A stretch of DNA of 64,000 nt from Excoecaria cochinchinensis (GCA_947683425.1 CANTUQ010000119.1:2913001-2977000); one strand, 5' to 3'; positions 1 through 11,242 are shown, counted from the stretch's first letter. The notes: generated by a model from the letters alone, not told the origin. A program made the numbers and translations.

Positions 1-748
1 ATTTCATTTGCATGCAACGGAATCATTTCAAACGCATACTTTATACATACTTTCAACTTGCATTACATATCATGTTCAGCTGTTACATTATATCTCTTTA
101 CATGCCAAAATTGTTAATTACATTATACATAATACAAAATACCAAAAACCTACACGAAGCAGCGGACCCTAGTGTTGACTAAAAAGATATGGGGCCGTTC
201 TTGAGTTATGCTTCACTTCAGAACCTACACGGATTAACACCCGTGCTAAGCGATAACGCTTAGTGGAGAAGCAATATACAATATACATATATATATAATA
301 TACAATCTTTGAGTAATAATAGATACATGCTTTATGTTCATGCCTCATCATATACATGCTTCTTAAACACAACATTGACCAGATTTTGGTGTACATATAG
401 CATCATTAGGAAGTCATATTCAAATATCACAACATTACATGAAAATCTTATAACGCATCACGTTCACATTTGCTTATCGCATAATATTGACTTTACTCAT
501 TATTAATTATCGTTCATTATTTACCTTGCTTGCAATTCATAGATGCGGATAACGGGCATCGCATTTGTACTCATAAGTACCACATTTCGCATTTGTATTC
601 GAAGATACACACTTTCGCATTAGTACCCATAGGTACCGAAATAATCATTAAGATATAAATAATTATGTGAACCCAAGAAAGATTCTATACACATTGGAGA
701 TTCCAAGTGGAATCAAACGCTTCGGCAGCAGCACTTTGACCCTATAAG
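1..748 (-). mobile_element. R1 3' LTR, distal part (chromovirus, minus strand)
   Basis: This is the U5-side part of the 3' LTR of minus-strand element R1; it runs off the left edge of the window. It continues at 13815 after the insertion of G: read on the minus strand, the two pieces join into a sequence colinear with the plus-strand LTR D2 (59186-61909), including the GCATGC palindrome and the stretch just after it. It carries the reverse-oriented TAAGCG hairpin at 247-262. The 5 bp before G are ATAAG (744-748). No coding potential; short reading frames here are chance. Confidence 0.85.
247..262 (-). other. Conserved LTR hairpin, R1 copy
   Basis: A perfect 6-bp inverted repeat (TAAGCG/CGCTTA, 4-nt loop), followed on the minus strand by CACGG...CCGTG, which can form a second stem. 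The same module occurs in every chromovirus-type LTR of the window. Confidence 0.7.
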
Positions 749-1802
749 TGTAACATCCCGAAAATCACTCTAGTAGTATCGAGCGTAATTAGCGAAGTGA
801 GTGAGTGTTAATTAGGGTTTACAGATTTGGATTGAATTGAAAATGAGAAAGTAGGGACTTAATTGAAAGAAAGTAAAATAGTTTAGTGACTGATTGGTAA
901 TATTGCATGATTAGTGTAAGTGGAAGATTAATTAGGTTAATTAAGATTAATTAACCTTAATTGAGCCATAGTGGAGACCAAGTGTTGTCTTGAGGAAGTG
1001 CCACCTAGCTGTGGAATGGTTTGTGGAATGACACCTCATATTGCCATGCATATTTAAGTGTGGGTAGTGGCAAAATCTGTCACTTTGTTCTTCCTTGGAG
1101 TCCGGCCACTTTTCTCTCTTTCTCTCATTTGCATTTCTGCAATTTCTTCTTCTTGCTTCTCTTCTTAACAAGCTTATGTGTTTGTCTTCTTCATCTTCTT
1201 TTCTTTTCTTTTGGAAATTATGTTCAAGGTGTTAATTGTGCTTTGAACACATGTATGTGTATGTGGCTGAAAGTTGGTGAACCAAGTAAGAGAATCAAGG
1301 GTAAAGAGAAGGTCACCTAGTTGTGAAGTGAAGGAGTGCTCTAAGAGGTTGGGATTTATTTGTTTATTGTATGTATTGTATGCATGGTTGATTAGTTTTA
1401 AATTTATATGTACTTGTGTGATAATTGATAAGATGTTATAAATTGAGATGTGTGTTGAAATTGTTGATTGAATAGCCATGAGATTATGACCAAAGTGTGA
1501 ACCCTAGTTTTAGGGGAAAACTCTGCTCAGATTGTTCTTGACCTCTGTGTGATATTTTGGTCATAAATGGAGTTTGAGAACTCCAGATTAAGTAATTATT
1601 GCGCCATTAGAATCATGACACCATACCTATAAAGTCCCAGAAATGACCATGAACTAATTCTGACTCTAAGACCCTTAGAAATGGCTGAAACACAAGTGTC
1701 ACTAATCTGGCGGGTTTAATAGAACAGTATAATTTGTTTAGTTCATATCTCAACTTTTATATGTCCAACTGACCTTATATTTGTCCCATTGGAAACTTAA
1801 CA
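749..1802 (+). repeat. G 5' LTR, first part
   Basis: It matches 11255-12366 of the 3' LTR. A TATA-like TATTTAAG is at about 1051. Compared with the 3' LTR, about 59 bp around 1170 are missing, which removes the GGTAAG splice-donor-like site. The last five bases (TAACA, 1798-1802) are the target duplication of S. Confidence 0.85.
1255..1320 (+). other. Conserved LTR short reading frame, G 5' LTR
   Basis: ATG codons at 1255 and 1261 open a frame containing KVGEPSK and KGKEKVT before the stop at 1318-1320. The 3' LTR copy (11826-11885) encodes the same peptide with a synonymous change (GTC/GTT). Similar KGKEK peptides lie at the same relative place in the other LTR families. Whether it is translated is unknown. 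Confidence 0.45.
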
Positions 1803-1877
1803 TGTCACACCCCAAAGTGGCCCTAGAAGAATTACAGAGTTTTGTTCGAAAAAGGCAAGTTTATGTGCGAGAGTTCT

Positions 1878-1981
1878 GTCGCGGGCGCGACAAGTGTCGC
1901 GGGCGCGACAGAGCCCTCCAGCGGTTTTCGAACTTCAGCTACTTGGTACGGGCGTGAGCGTTCTGTCGCGAGCGCGAAAGA
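1878..1981. repeat. CG-rich dyad cluster in the S 5' LTR
   Basis: GTCGCG-GG-CGCGAC (1878-1891) and TGTCGCG-GG-CGCGACA (1895-1910) are perfect inverted repeats with a 2-bp spacer; a partial third lies near 1965-1979. The matching place in the 3' LTR (5498-5628) has an extra dyad unit of about 18 bp. Confidence 0.75.
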
Positions 1982-2126
1982 GCCCTCTCGCGAGATGTGT
2001 GTAGAAGTGGGACTAAGAGACTTGGAGTTGTAGGGAGTTGACAAGTGGCATCGTAGAAGAGTGACAAGTGGCGGCATAAGAGTTTGACAAGTGGCATTGT
2101 AGGAGAGTGCCAAGTGTCATTGTAGG

Positions 2127-2212
2127 GAAGAGACACTTGGCTTGGCTTAGTTTGGCTTGGCTTGGCTTTGACTTGGCTTGGCTTGGCTTGGCTTGGCTTG
2201 GCTTGGCTTAGG
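2127..2212. repeat. TTGGC-type microsatellite in the S 5' LTR
   Basis: Imperfect tandem (TTGGC)n with CTTGG/TTGAC variants. The 3' LTR array (about 5776-5835) is shorter, losing whole units, as expected from slippage. Confidence 0.85.
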
Positions 2213-2588
2213 ATAGGGATGGATTAAATGAGATTGGTTGGCATTTATGGCTTGTAGGTGGCAATTAGTGTAAGAGGATTTGGCTTTAGTTGACCGGCCA
2301 CTTTCCTACTCATTTCAATTCCTTCATTTGGCCTTTCAATTCTCGTTTTTGTTTCCTTTGCTCTTAGTTGCCGTGTCCCTCATGCCATTTCTTTGTTTTC
2401 CTTCTTCATCCATTTGCTTTGTTCTATAAGAGAACCACTTGGATTGGTTAAAGAGAGTGTAGAAGGGGCTTGATTAGGTCTCTTCAAAAGGTAAGCTAGA
2501 TTTGTTTTCCGATCTGACCTCCTTTTTCTCGTTGTTTTTGATTTAAAGTGAAAAGAGGGTTAACCTAAGTGTTTTGGTCTGGTTTTTC

Positions 2589-2633
2589 ATGAGAGTTATG
2601 GACAAGGGAAAGGAGAAGCTCGGAATCAATTAG
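2589..2633 (+). other. Short upstream reading frame, S 5' LTR (MRVMDKGKEKLGIN)
   Basis: Fourteen codons plus TAG, about 100 nt after the GGTAAGC donor-like site. It is identical in the 3' LTR (6215-6259). The KGKEKL core matches peptides at the same relative place in the G, R1, D2, X and E LTRs. Function unknown; a leader-peptide or uORF role is an inference. Confidence 0.5.
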
Positions 2634-3277
2634 AGAGAAGTGGTTAAGTCACCTAAGGTAGGGATCGAGTGTAACTGTGTTAACTTTGCATGTGTTTATA
2701 TGAGAAATGCTTGAACAAAGACATGTAAAAATAAAGAGATGCTTGATGAGCTTTAATTAGCTCAAGATGTTCATTTTGATTGCTTATAGTGCTCATGACA
2801 AGTGTATATATGTATAAAGTATGTAACTTGATCATTTGAGTGTTTGTGTTGATGATAGAGTTTGATGTTGCGAAATTCTGCTTATTTGTCATTAGACCCC
2901 AGTGTATAGTATTTGTTGTAAGTAGAGTTATAGGATCCCAATTGGGTTGATTCCAATTGCATATGAAAGATAAGATTCGTGTCTAAAAATGTCTAAGAGG
3001 GTGCTTGATCTAATTCTGGCCCTAAGTATCCCAAAAAGTTATTAAAACGTAGGTGACCCTGTTCTGGCGGGTTCACTGGAACAGTATATGTTGTTTAGAC
3101 CATATCTTTTGTTATAGATGTCCAAACGACCTGAAACTTATCCCATATGAAAGCTAACATCCTAGAGAACAATTTTTAAGAAGAACGTTTTTCCAAAAAA
3201 AGACGTTTAGAGGTTCATTTAGACGATACAAGTTTAGGATAAAAAGCAGTCTTGTGAGGCACCAAAGCGGAGCCTCT

Positions 3278-3311
3278 GTCGCGAGCGCGACACATGTCGC
3301 GACCTCGCGAC
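3278..3311. repeat. Paired CG-rich dyads in the S 5' LTR
   Basis: GTCGCGAGCGCGAC (3278-3291) and GTCGCGACCTCGCGAC (3296-3311) are perfect inverted repeats. The 3' LTR keeps the pair at about 6904-6937. Confidence 0.75.
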
Positions 3312-3626
3312 AGAACAACTCACTTTAGGCTTTTTCTTCTTCTTTTTGAGCTCCTAGTTGCCACGGGTCAACCCCTTACCCTTCCCCTTGACTAAATTGT
3401 ATATTTTGTTGATGTTTTACTCCCCGGAATGAACCCGTATTACCCCGGAATGTTTCTGTGATTTATACTCTACATGTTTAGGGTTATCAAATAATTATAG
3501 GATTAGTTATCTATGTAACCAATGCTACGGCATAAGAGTTAGCGTTGACCATGTTATGCCATGTGATATGAATTGTTATATAATGATTTGGTATAGAGTA
3601 TAGAACCCTTATGTAATCTGTCTTCT

Positions 3627-3659
3627 GTCGCGAGCGCGACCTCTTGTCGCGATCGCGAC
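3627..3659. repeat. Paired CG-rich dyads, one lost in the other LTR
   Basis: GTCGCGAGCGCGAC (3627-3640) is followed by the palindrome GTCGCGATCGCGAC (3646-3659). The 3' LTR has only one unit here (about 7253-7266), a clean loss of about 19 bp. Confidence 0.75.
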
Positions 3660-4459
3660 AGAGAACCCCTTCTCGACCTGTTTTACTTGTTTTAAAGAAT
3701 GTTTCCTTTTGTCTTGCTTTGCATGATTTATATGCTTATGTAATGAATTTAAATGTTACATGCTTTTAATTGTTGAACAAGATTGTATATGACTTACATG
3801 CCTCTGAATTTGATAAATGCACTTGAATTTTAGTTAGTGAGTTGATGTCTGTGTATAGTGTGTGAGTTGGTATTGAGCCTGATTACCGTTATAGTGGATA
3901 GATAAGCATGCTTATAAAGGGATTACCGAGTGCAGCTGCCAATGTTCCGCCCCGTTTGGGCGAAGCGGGTCGACCTCTGAGAATGGTCATTAATAGAGAT
4001 ATATGAAAAAGTTTTGTGACTTCGGTCTATCGAAAATGTTTTTTTTTATAGAGCGTCCCGTATCCACCATGAGAGGAACTCAGGCTTGTTTTGTTAAATG
4101 TTGTGCAGTGAACTTGAGATGATTATAGTGTCGCTTCGAATAAAGCTATAGTACATGAAAGTAATGTTTAAGTACATTACAGTTCTGTATACAAGTACAT
4201 GATTACATGAGTGTATTGACATGAATGTGGTTACATGATAATGTATATTTGAATAAACGAAATGTACAAGATGTAGTGTACATGAATTAGTGAAAGAGTA
4301 GATGTTACTTATATGTGAGTTCAGAGAATTTGATATTTGAACATGAAACCTATACAAGTATCAGAGCTATATGCATGAACTACTTGATTTTTGTTATATG
4401 ACATGTGTGAGCTATTTGTGACTTCGTAAAGAAGTCCTTTGCATTGTTTTCATCCCCAC

Positions 4460-4475
4460 TAAGCGTTATCGCTTA
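4460..4475 (+). other. Conserved LTR hairpin, S 5' LTR
   Basis: TAAGCGTTATCGCTTA, a perfect 6-bp stem with TTAT loop, preceded by CCCCAC and followed by a CACGG...CCGTG pair. Confidence 0.7.
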
Positions 4476-4881
4476 GCACGGATGTTTATTTCCGTGTAGG
4501 TTTACAGGTTCGGAACAGTGAGCGAGCATCTGCAGTTCAAGGCCACTAGGGATTATTATTCAGGTCTTTTGTATAGATTAGATACAGAGCTAGTGATGTT
4601 TTGAGTAACATCATTATGTAATAAAAGTTAAAGAATCACATGTAAATGTATATGTAAAGTTAAATGAAAACAGAGTGTAATATGAACATGTATAAAGAGA
4701 AAGAAGTACATATGTATAGTTGATATGAAATGCATGTTGGGCCCTAGTGTAGTATTATTTTATTATTCTTATACGAATGTGTATAGTGCTATCGCTTCCG
4801 CTAATACATGTACATGTATACGTAAGTGTCCGCGTAGCGCCTCGATATTCCTTACTGGGGGTATGGGGGTGTTACATTTAG

Positions 4882-4893
4882 TGGTATCAGAGC
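4882..4893 (+). promoter_or_regulatory. S primer binding site
   Basis: TGGTATCAGAGC, five bases after the LTR end, the standard complement to the 3' end of plant initiator tRNA-Met. Confidence 0.9.
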
Positions 4894-4994
4894 TTAGGTT
4901 AGAGGTTCTGGTCTATAAGATGTAGAGTATAGGTTAATGTCAGAGTTTGTCTAGAGTTATGGCCTAATGCAGATGTTATTTGTGTAAAGTATAG

Positions 4995-5051
4995 ATGGAG
5001 TCCGACTCGCGTGAGAGCGTAGAAGAGACAGCGGCAGATGTGAATTGGTAA
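4995..5051 (+). pseudogene. S gag N-terminal stub
   Basis: An ATG about 100 nt after the primer site opens an 18-codon frame (MESDSRESVEETAADVNW) ending in TAA. It resembles the first residues of the gag of G (MESDPSEEIGETTESVN), showing that S descends from a coding chromovirus that lost the rest of gag and all of pol. The remaining internal sequence to 5388 shows no recognisable domain. Confidence 0.6.
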
Positions 5052-5388
5052 GAGTTTGAGGTGACACTCTGTATTCCTGTCAGCTATCTTCTTGAAATCA
5101 TTTGACATGAGCATAGTGAAACATGGGGATGGGAAAAGTGCATTACAGTAGCTCACATTGCATTTTCGCATCATCTCTCATACATAAATCATTACATGAC
5201 CATTTCATCCGCATCCCTCATTTGTATGTGAAAAAGTATCATTGCATGCGTTTCATTGAGAAAAGCTGACAGGATATACATTCAGTGCTAGATGCATAGA
5301 AGAAATATATGGATTAGAGTGCAGTGCATTAAGGAAAGTGTAAAGTGTGTTCGATTTGATAGCTGTATGGTGTAAGTGATTAGCAGGA

Positions 5389-5408
5389 AAATTTCGAGGA
5401 CGAAATTT
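5389..5408 (+). other. Hairpin before the S polypurine tract
   Basis: AAATTTCG-AGGA-CGAAATTT, an 8-bp perfect stem. In E and M the outer pair is G-C instead of A-T, so pairing is kept by a compensatory change. Confidence 0.7.
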
Positions 5409-5425
5409 CTTAAGGGGGAGAGATT
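5409..5425 (+). promoter_or_regulatory. S polypurine tract
   Basis: A purine-rich run (AAGGGGGAGAGA) directly before the 3' LTR, the expected plus-strand primer of reverse transcription. Confidence 0.85.
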
Positions 5426-6214
5426 TGTGACACCGCAAAGTGGCCCTAGAAGAATTACAGAGTTTTGTTCGAAAAAGGTAAGTTTATGTGCGAGAGTTCT
5501 GTCGCGAGCGCGACAAGTGTCGCGGGCGTGACAGAGCCCTCCAGCGGTTTTCGAACTTCAGCTGCTTGGTGCGGGTGTGAGCGTTCTGTCGCGAGCGCGA
5601 GAAGTGTCGCGAGCGCGACAGAGCCCTCTCGCGAGATGTGTGTAGAAGTGGGACTAAGAGACTTGGAGTTGTAGGGAGTTGACAAGTGGCATCGTAGAAG
5701 AGTGACAAGTGGCGGCATAAGAGTTTGACAAGTGGCATTGTAGGAGAGTGCCAAGTGTCATTGTAGGGAAGAGACACTTGGCTTGGCTTAGTTTGGCTTG
5801 GCTTGGCTTTGACTTGGCTTGGCTTGGCTTGGCTTAGGATAGGGATGGATTAAATGAGATTGGTTGGCATTTATGGCTTGTAGGTGGCAATTAGTGTAAG
5901 AGGATTTGGCTTTAGTTGACCGGCCATTTTCCTACTCATTTCAATTCCTTCATTTGGCCTTTCAATTCTCCTTTTTGTTTCCTTTGCTCTTAGTTGCCGT
6001 GTCCCTCATGCCATTTCTTTGTTTTCCTTCTTCATCCATTTGCTTTGTTCTATAAGAGAACCACTTGGATTGGTTAAAGAGAGTGTAGAAGGGGCTTGAT
6101 TAGGTCTCTTCAAAAGGTAAGCTAGATTTGTTTTCCGATCTGACCTCCTTTTTCTCATTGTTTTTGATTTAAAGTGAAAAGAGGGTTAACCTAAGTGTTT
6201 TGGTCTGGTTTTTC

Positions 6215-6259
6215 ATGAGAGTTATGGACAAGGGAAAGGAGAAGCTCGGAATCAATTAG
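6215..6259 (+). other. Short upstream reading frame, S 3' LTR
   Basis: Identical peptide to the 5' LTR copy at 2589-2633. Confidence 0.5.
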
Positions 6260-8067
6260 AGAGAAGTGGTTAAGTCACCTAAGGTAGGGATCGAGTGTAA
6301 CTGTGTTAACTTTGCATGTGTTTATATGAGAAATGCTTGAACAAAGACATGTAAAAATAAAGAGATGCTTGATGAGCTTTAATTAGCTCAAGATGTTCAT
6401 TTTGATTGCTTATAGTGCTCATGACAAGTGTATATATGTATAAAGTATGTAACTTGATCATTTGAGTGTTTGTGTTGATGATAGAGTTTGATGTTGCGAA
6501 ATTCTGCTTATTTGTCATTAGACCCCAGTGTATAGTATTTGTTATAAGTAGAGTTATAGGATCCCAATTGGGTTGATTCCAATTGCATATGAAAGATAAG
6601 ATTCGTGTCTAAAAATGTCTAAGAGGGTGCTTGATCTAATTCTGGCCCTAAGTATCCCAAAAAGTTATTAAAACGTAGGTGACCCTGTTCTAGCGGGTTC
6701 ACTGGAATAGTATATGTTGTTTAGACTATATTTTTTGTTATAGATGTCCAAACGACCTGAAGCTTGTCCCATTTGAAAGATAACATCCTAGAGAACAATT
6801 TTTAAGAAGAACGTTTTTCCAAAAAAAGACGATTAGAGGTTCATTTAGACGATACAAGTTTAGGGTAAAAAGCAGTCTTGTGAGTCACAAAAGCGGAGCC
6901 TCTGTCGCGAGCGCGACACATGTCGCGACCTCGCGACAGAACAACTCACTTTAGGCTTTTTCTTCTTCTTTTTGAGCTCCTAGTTGCCACAGGTCAACCC
7001 CTTACCCTTCCCCTTGACTAAATTGTATATTTTGTTGATGTTTTACTCCCCGGAATGAACCCGTATTACCCCGGAATGTTTCCGTGATTTATACTCTACA
7101 TGTTTAGGGTTATCAAATAATTATAGGATTAGTTATCTATGTAACCAATGCTACGGCATAAGAGTTAGCGTTGACCATGTTATGCCATGTGATATGAATT
7201 GTTATATAATGATTTGGTATAGAGTATAGAACCCTTATGTAATCTGTCTTCTGTCGCGATCGCGACAGAGAACCCCTTCTCGACCTGTTTTACTTGTTTT
7301 AAAGAATGTTTCCTTTTGTCTTGCTTTGCATGATTTATATGCTTATGTAATGAATTTAAATGTTACATGCTTTTAATTGTTGAACAAGATTGTATATGAC
7401 TTACATGCCTCTGAATTTGATAAATGCACTTGAATTTTAGTTGGTGAGTTGATGTCTGTGTATAGTGTGTGAGTTGGTATTGAGCCTGATTACCGTTATA
7501 GTGGATAGATAAGCATGCTTATAAAGGGATTACCGAGTGCAGCTGCCAATGTTCCGCCCCGTTTGGGCGAAGCGGGTCGACCTCTGAGAATGGTCATTAA
7601 TAGAGATATATGAAAAAGTTTTGTGACTTCGGTCTATCGAAAATGTTTTTTTTATAGAGCGTCCCGTATCTACCATGAGAGGAACTCAGGCTTGTTTTGT
7701 TAAATGTTGTGCAGTGAACTTGAGATGATTATAGTGTTGCTTCGAATAAAGCTATAGTACATGAAAGTAATGTTTAAGTACATTACAGTTCTGTATACAA
7801 GTACATGATTACATGAGTGTATTGACATGAATGTGGTTACATGATAATGTATATTTGAATAAACGAAATGTACAAGATGTAGTGTACATGAATTAGTGAA
7901 AGAGTAGATGTTACTTATATGTGAGTTTAGAGAATTTGATATTTGAACATGAAACCTATACAAGTATCAGAGCTATATGCATGAACTACTTGATTTTTGT
8001 TATATGACATATGTGTGAGCTATTTGTGACTTCGTAAAGAAGTCCTTTGCATTGTTTTCATCCCCAC

Positions 8068-8083
8068 TAAGCGTTATCGCTTA
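8068..8083 (+). other. Conserved LTR hairpin, S 3' LTR
   Basis: TAAGCGTTATCGCTTA, perfect stem. Confidence 0.7.
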
Positions 8084-8484
8084 GCACGGATGTTTATTTC
8101 CGTGTAGGTTTACAGGTTCGGAACAGTGAGCGAGCATCTGCAGTTCAAGGCCACTAGGGATTATTATTCAGGTCTTTTGTATAGATTAGATACAGAGCTA
8201 GTGATGTTTTGAGTAACATCATTATGTAATAAAAGTTAAAGAATCACATGTAAATGTATATGTAAAGTTAAATGAAAACAGAGTGTAATATGAACATGTA
8301 TAAAGAGAAAGAAGTACATATGTATAGTTGATATGAAATGCATGTTGGGCCCTAGTGTAGTATTATTTTATTATTCTTATACGAATGTGTATAGTGCTAT
8401 CGCTTCCGTTAATACATGTACATGTATACGTAAGTGTCCGCGTAGCGCCCCGATATTCCTTACCGGGGGTATGGGGGTGTTACA

Positions 8485-9937
8485 TAACATCCTAGGGAAC
8501 AAATGTTAAGAAGGACGTTTTGCCTAAAAATGAGGTTTAGACATTAGTTCAGGCGATACAAATTTGAGGTAAAAAGCAGTCTCGTGAAGTTCCTGTTGGA
8601 CCCTACTGTCGCGAGAGCGACATAACAAGTTAAAAGAGTGATTTTCTTCTTGATTTGGAGCCCATGGTTGGCATAAATCATTTCCTATCTTCACCCTTCT
8701 CTAGTTTGAGTGTTTTTTTTTGTTTTTCCTTTTCGAAATGTATCCGAACTTTACTACAAGTTATTATAGCTTATCCAATCTATGTGTAAGATTGTGATAT
8801 GAGTATATGGATGTTTTTCAATTGAACTATATCTAAATGATTCTATGGCACAGTAATTTAATAAAGGAATTAAATGTATGCATACTTTTAATTATTGAAC
8901 ATAACGTGGCATACGATATTAATCATATATGAATAAATATTACTTTGTTAATAAATATATATTAAGTGAATTAATTGTTAAGCCTGTAATCGATTCGTGG
9001 ATAAATAAGCATACTTATGAAGGGCTAGTGATTCGCAGCTGCTAGTGTGGCACCGACGGGTGTTTAGTGATTGATACCGACGGGTATCCAGTGATCTAGT
9101 GTTTGAGACTTCGGTCTCTAGTGTTTAATATCTATTATACCCATATGCACTTCTGTATGATACAGGCTAACTATAAAGAACATGTTATGATATGTTTATT
9201 GATAATGTTGTGTACCTATGTGTAAATATAAGATTGTACTATGATGATCAGTGTTAGTGTTGGGTGTGCCATAGTGTAGTGACATTGTTATTGTATTATA
9301 TGCTATTATGGTTATGTTATCGAAGCCTTCCGCTGCCAGTGAATATTAGTGTTTGTTATTGTAAATAATGAACTATCGAATATTGCTATTGTGTGGCATG
9401 GAACATTGAATAGTTGGCATATTATTTAACTAGTGTATGAGTGCTTATTGTTTGATTGTAACATGTCATCGCTAAATAATTGTATGTGAATGTTTGTATT
9501 AGTATTTTTTTGTTTACATCCCCACTAAGCATTATCGCTTAGCACGGGTATTTGTTCCCGTATAAGTTAAAGCTTGGAATTCGTATTTTGAAGACTGTTT
9601 TCTGCCGGCCACTATAGGAGTTTGAAGTTGTCTATTTAGGTTGATAATTTTGTAATATTAATGTTTATTTCGAGCTCCAATTTTTGTATAAGACAAGCAT
9701 AAATGTATATGTAGTTTTGTATTGTAATATGTAACTATAATGAACTAGTGCAAGTGAATGGTTTAGTGATTATTAATGTATGCTAATATCAATAGTAATC
9801 TTATAGTGGTAGTGAATAGAGATAATAATATTGATTTAGTGATAATAAGTAGATCTAATAATGCTAATTCGATTTAGTTATAGCATGATTGTCGCGTAGC
9901 GCTTCTTTGTCCTGTCAAGGGGCATTGGGGCGTTAGA
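8485..9937 (+). repeat. G 5' LTR, second part
   Basis: It resumes after S and matches 12367-13814 of the 3' LTR. It holds a single worn dyad near 8608, the imperfect palindrome ATAAGCATACTTAT (9005-9018), the hairpin at 9526-9541 with one mismatch, and a worn LTR end (CGTTAGA). Confidence 0.88.
9526..9541 (+). other. Conserved LTR hairpin, G 5' LTR
   Basis: TAAGCATTATCGCTTA: one base pair of the stem is broken compared with other copies. Confidence 0.6.
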
Positions 9938-9942
9938 AGTTG

Positions 9943-9954
9943 TGGTATCAGAGC
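9943..9954 (+). promoter_or_regulatory. G primer binding site
   Basis: TGGTATCAGAGC, complementary to plant initiator tRNA-Met, shortly after the LTR end. Confidence 0.9.
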
Positions 9955-10060
9955 ATAGGTTTAGGCGGTTCTGGACAATAGGATGCATGATAGGTAGAGT
10001 TGTTATGAGTCTATTTAGAGTGTGGCCATAATGCAGATATTATTTGTTTTGTAGAGTGAT

Positions 10061-11163
10061 ATGGAGTCAGACCCTAGTGAAGAGATAGGAGAGACTACCG
10101 AAAGTGTTAACCTAGTTTTTCCTAACTGTAATCCGTTTGTACCTAGACCTCCACCGGTAAGGAATCCACCCTTAGTGCCAGAAAATCCAGTGTTAGTGCA
10201 AGGGCTAATGCAGATGTTAGATAGATTAACTGCCCCTAAAGCACTGTCGAATTTAATTAGAAAAAGAGGGGCTGAAGAATTTAAGGGAACTTCGGTAGAT
10301 GAGTTGGATATAGCGAAATACTAGTTAGAGAAGATAGATAGAATATTACAAGAAGTGAATTGTCCACAAGAGTAGCGAGTGGCATGTGCTGTGTCTTTGT
10401 TGCAAGGCCCAACATACGATTGGTGGAAGTTGGTATTAAGGAATACCCTAAGACCTGTTAATTTGACTTGGGAGTTCTTTGTGCATGAATTTGAAAAGAA
10501 GTATGTTTCTAAGTCATACCGTGAGGCTAAGTGGAGAGAGTTTGTGAGCCTCAAGCAAGGAAGCTTGAGTGTGGCCGAATATGAGAAAGAATTCAGTCCC
10601 CTTTGTAAATATGTACCATATGCCCTAATGACGGAAGAGTTCAAGTGTCGGCAGTTCGAAGATGGGTTAGATGAAATGATTAAGGGATTGCTAGCGGCAA
10701 TGACATCTATGCAAATAATAAGCTACTATCAATTGGTGCAAGCTGCTTTGAAAGCAAACACCTGCTTCTGAAGTTAGAGTTTCAGCTCCATCGAGTAAGG
10801 GAAGTGTCTTGATGATGTGCGAACATTGCGGAAAGACCCATTGGGGTGTATGTCGAAAGCTCACTGGAGCTTGTTTTAAATGTGGTAGTGATTACCATTT
10901 GGTAGCAAAGTGTCCTCAAGCACAAGAGAATTTGACCATGAAATCAAGAAGAGAAGGTGTACTGAATCCTGGAATTGAAAGAAGAGAAAGTGTCAGAAGT
11001 GGAATAGGTCAAGCCGGACAGCGATCGGGTGTTATTTCAGAAATGGTAGAGGGACCTAATGTGACTACCGGTAGAGTTTATGCCATGACCTTAGAAGAGG
11101 TTATGAAAGACCAAGATGTTATGCCTGGTATGTTGCTTAATGTAATTGTTATGTTTGATTGAA
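10061..11163 (+). pseudogene. gag: G gag (capsid/nucleocapsid), broken
   Basis: Gag forms the virus-like particle and binds the RNA. The ATG at 10061 gives an N-terminus like that of other chromoviruses here, then a capsid region (SFWW-like DWWKLV, EFEKKYV, VAEYEKEF; 10379-10771). Two nucleocapsid cysteine clusters follow at about 10815-10915: CEHCGKTHWGVC and a CX2CX4HX4C knuckle (CFKCGSDYHLVAKC). Breaks seen: TAG at 10322-10324, another in-frame TAG near 10373, and a frame change between about 10745 and 10809. The frame ends after YAMTLEEVMKDQD, just before where protease should start; all of PR, RT, RH and IN is missing. Family assignment is secure; function is lost. Confidence 0.85.
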
Positions 11164-11217
11164 TTAATGTTTTTGCATAATGTTTTGTATGGTTAGAGTC
11201 ATCGCATGTGTTAGAGA

Positions 11218-11237
11218 GAATTTCGCGGATGAAATTC
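11218..11237 (+). other. Hairpin before the G polypurine tract
   Basis: GAATTTCG-CGGA-TGAAATTC: 8-bp stem with one G-U pair in RNA. Confidence 0.6.
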
Positions 11238-11242
11238 CTTAA

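Larger units (their letters stand above)
1803..4876 (+). repeat. S 5' LTR
   Basis: It starts TGTCACACCCC and ends GGTGTTACA. In order it contains CG-rich dyads at 1878-1981, a TTGGC-type tandem repeat at about 2127-2212, a TATA-like TCTATAAGAG near 2423, GGTAAGC near 2491, a short reading frame 2589-2633, more dyads at 3278-3311 and 3627-3659, the palindrome ATAAGCATGCTTAT at 3902-3915 and the TAAGCG hairpin at 4460-4475. No long coding frame. Confidence 0.92.
1803..8484 (+). mobile_element. Element S: non-autonomous large-LTR derivative (LARD-like)
   Basis: Two LTRs of about 3.07 kb (1803-4876, 5426-8484; TG...CA ends) flank only 549 bp of internal sequence with a primer site, an 18-codon gag stub and a polypurine tract. 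A perfect TAACA duplication (1798-1802, 8485-8489) marks insertion into the 5' LTR of G; the empty site can be seen in the G 3' LTR around 12368. The LTRs are very similar, apart from gains or losses of short repeat units. It must have relied on proteins of an autonomous chromovirus. Confidence 0.92.
5426..8484 (+). repeat. S 3' LTR
   Basis: Colinear with 1803-4876. It has an extra dyad unit near 5600, a shorter TTGGC array at about 5776-5835, the same short reading frame at 6215-6259, one dyad fewer near 7253, the palindrome at 7509-7522 and the TAAGCG hairpin at 8068-8083. It ends TGTTACA followed by the TAACA target duplication. Confidence 0.92.

Noticed and set aside
1832..2136. Frames on both strands over the S dyads (also 5455-5777)
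   Set aside because: Dyads and TTGGC repeats keep frames open by chance; length differs between the two LTRs by repeat-unit changes.
3278..3659. CG dyads as a CRISPR-like repeat array
   Set aside because: Irregular spacing, no spacers of constant size, plant LTR context.
10321..10644. Minus-strand frame opposite G gag
   Set aside because: Shadow of gag; no similarity that I recognise.
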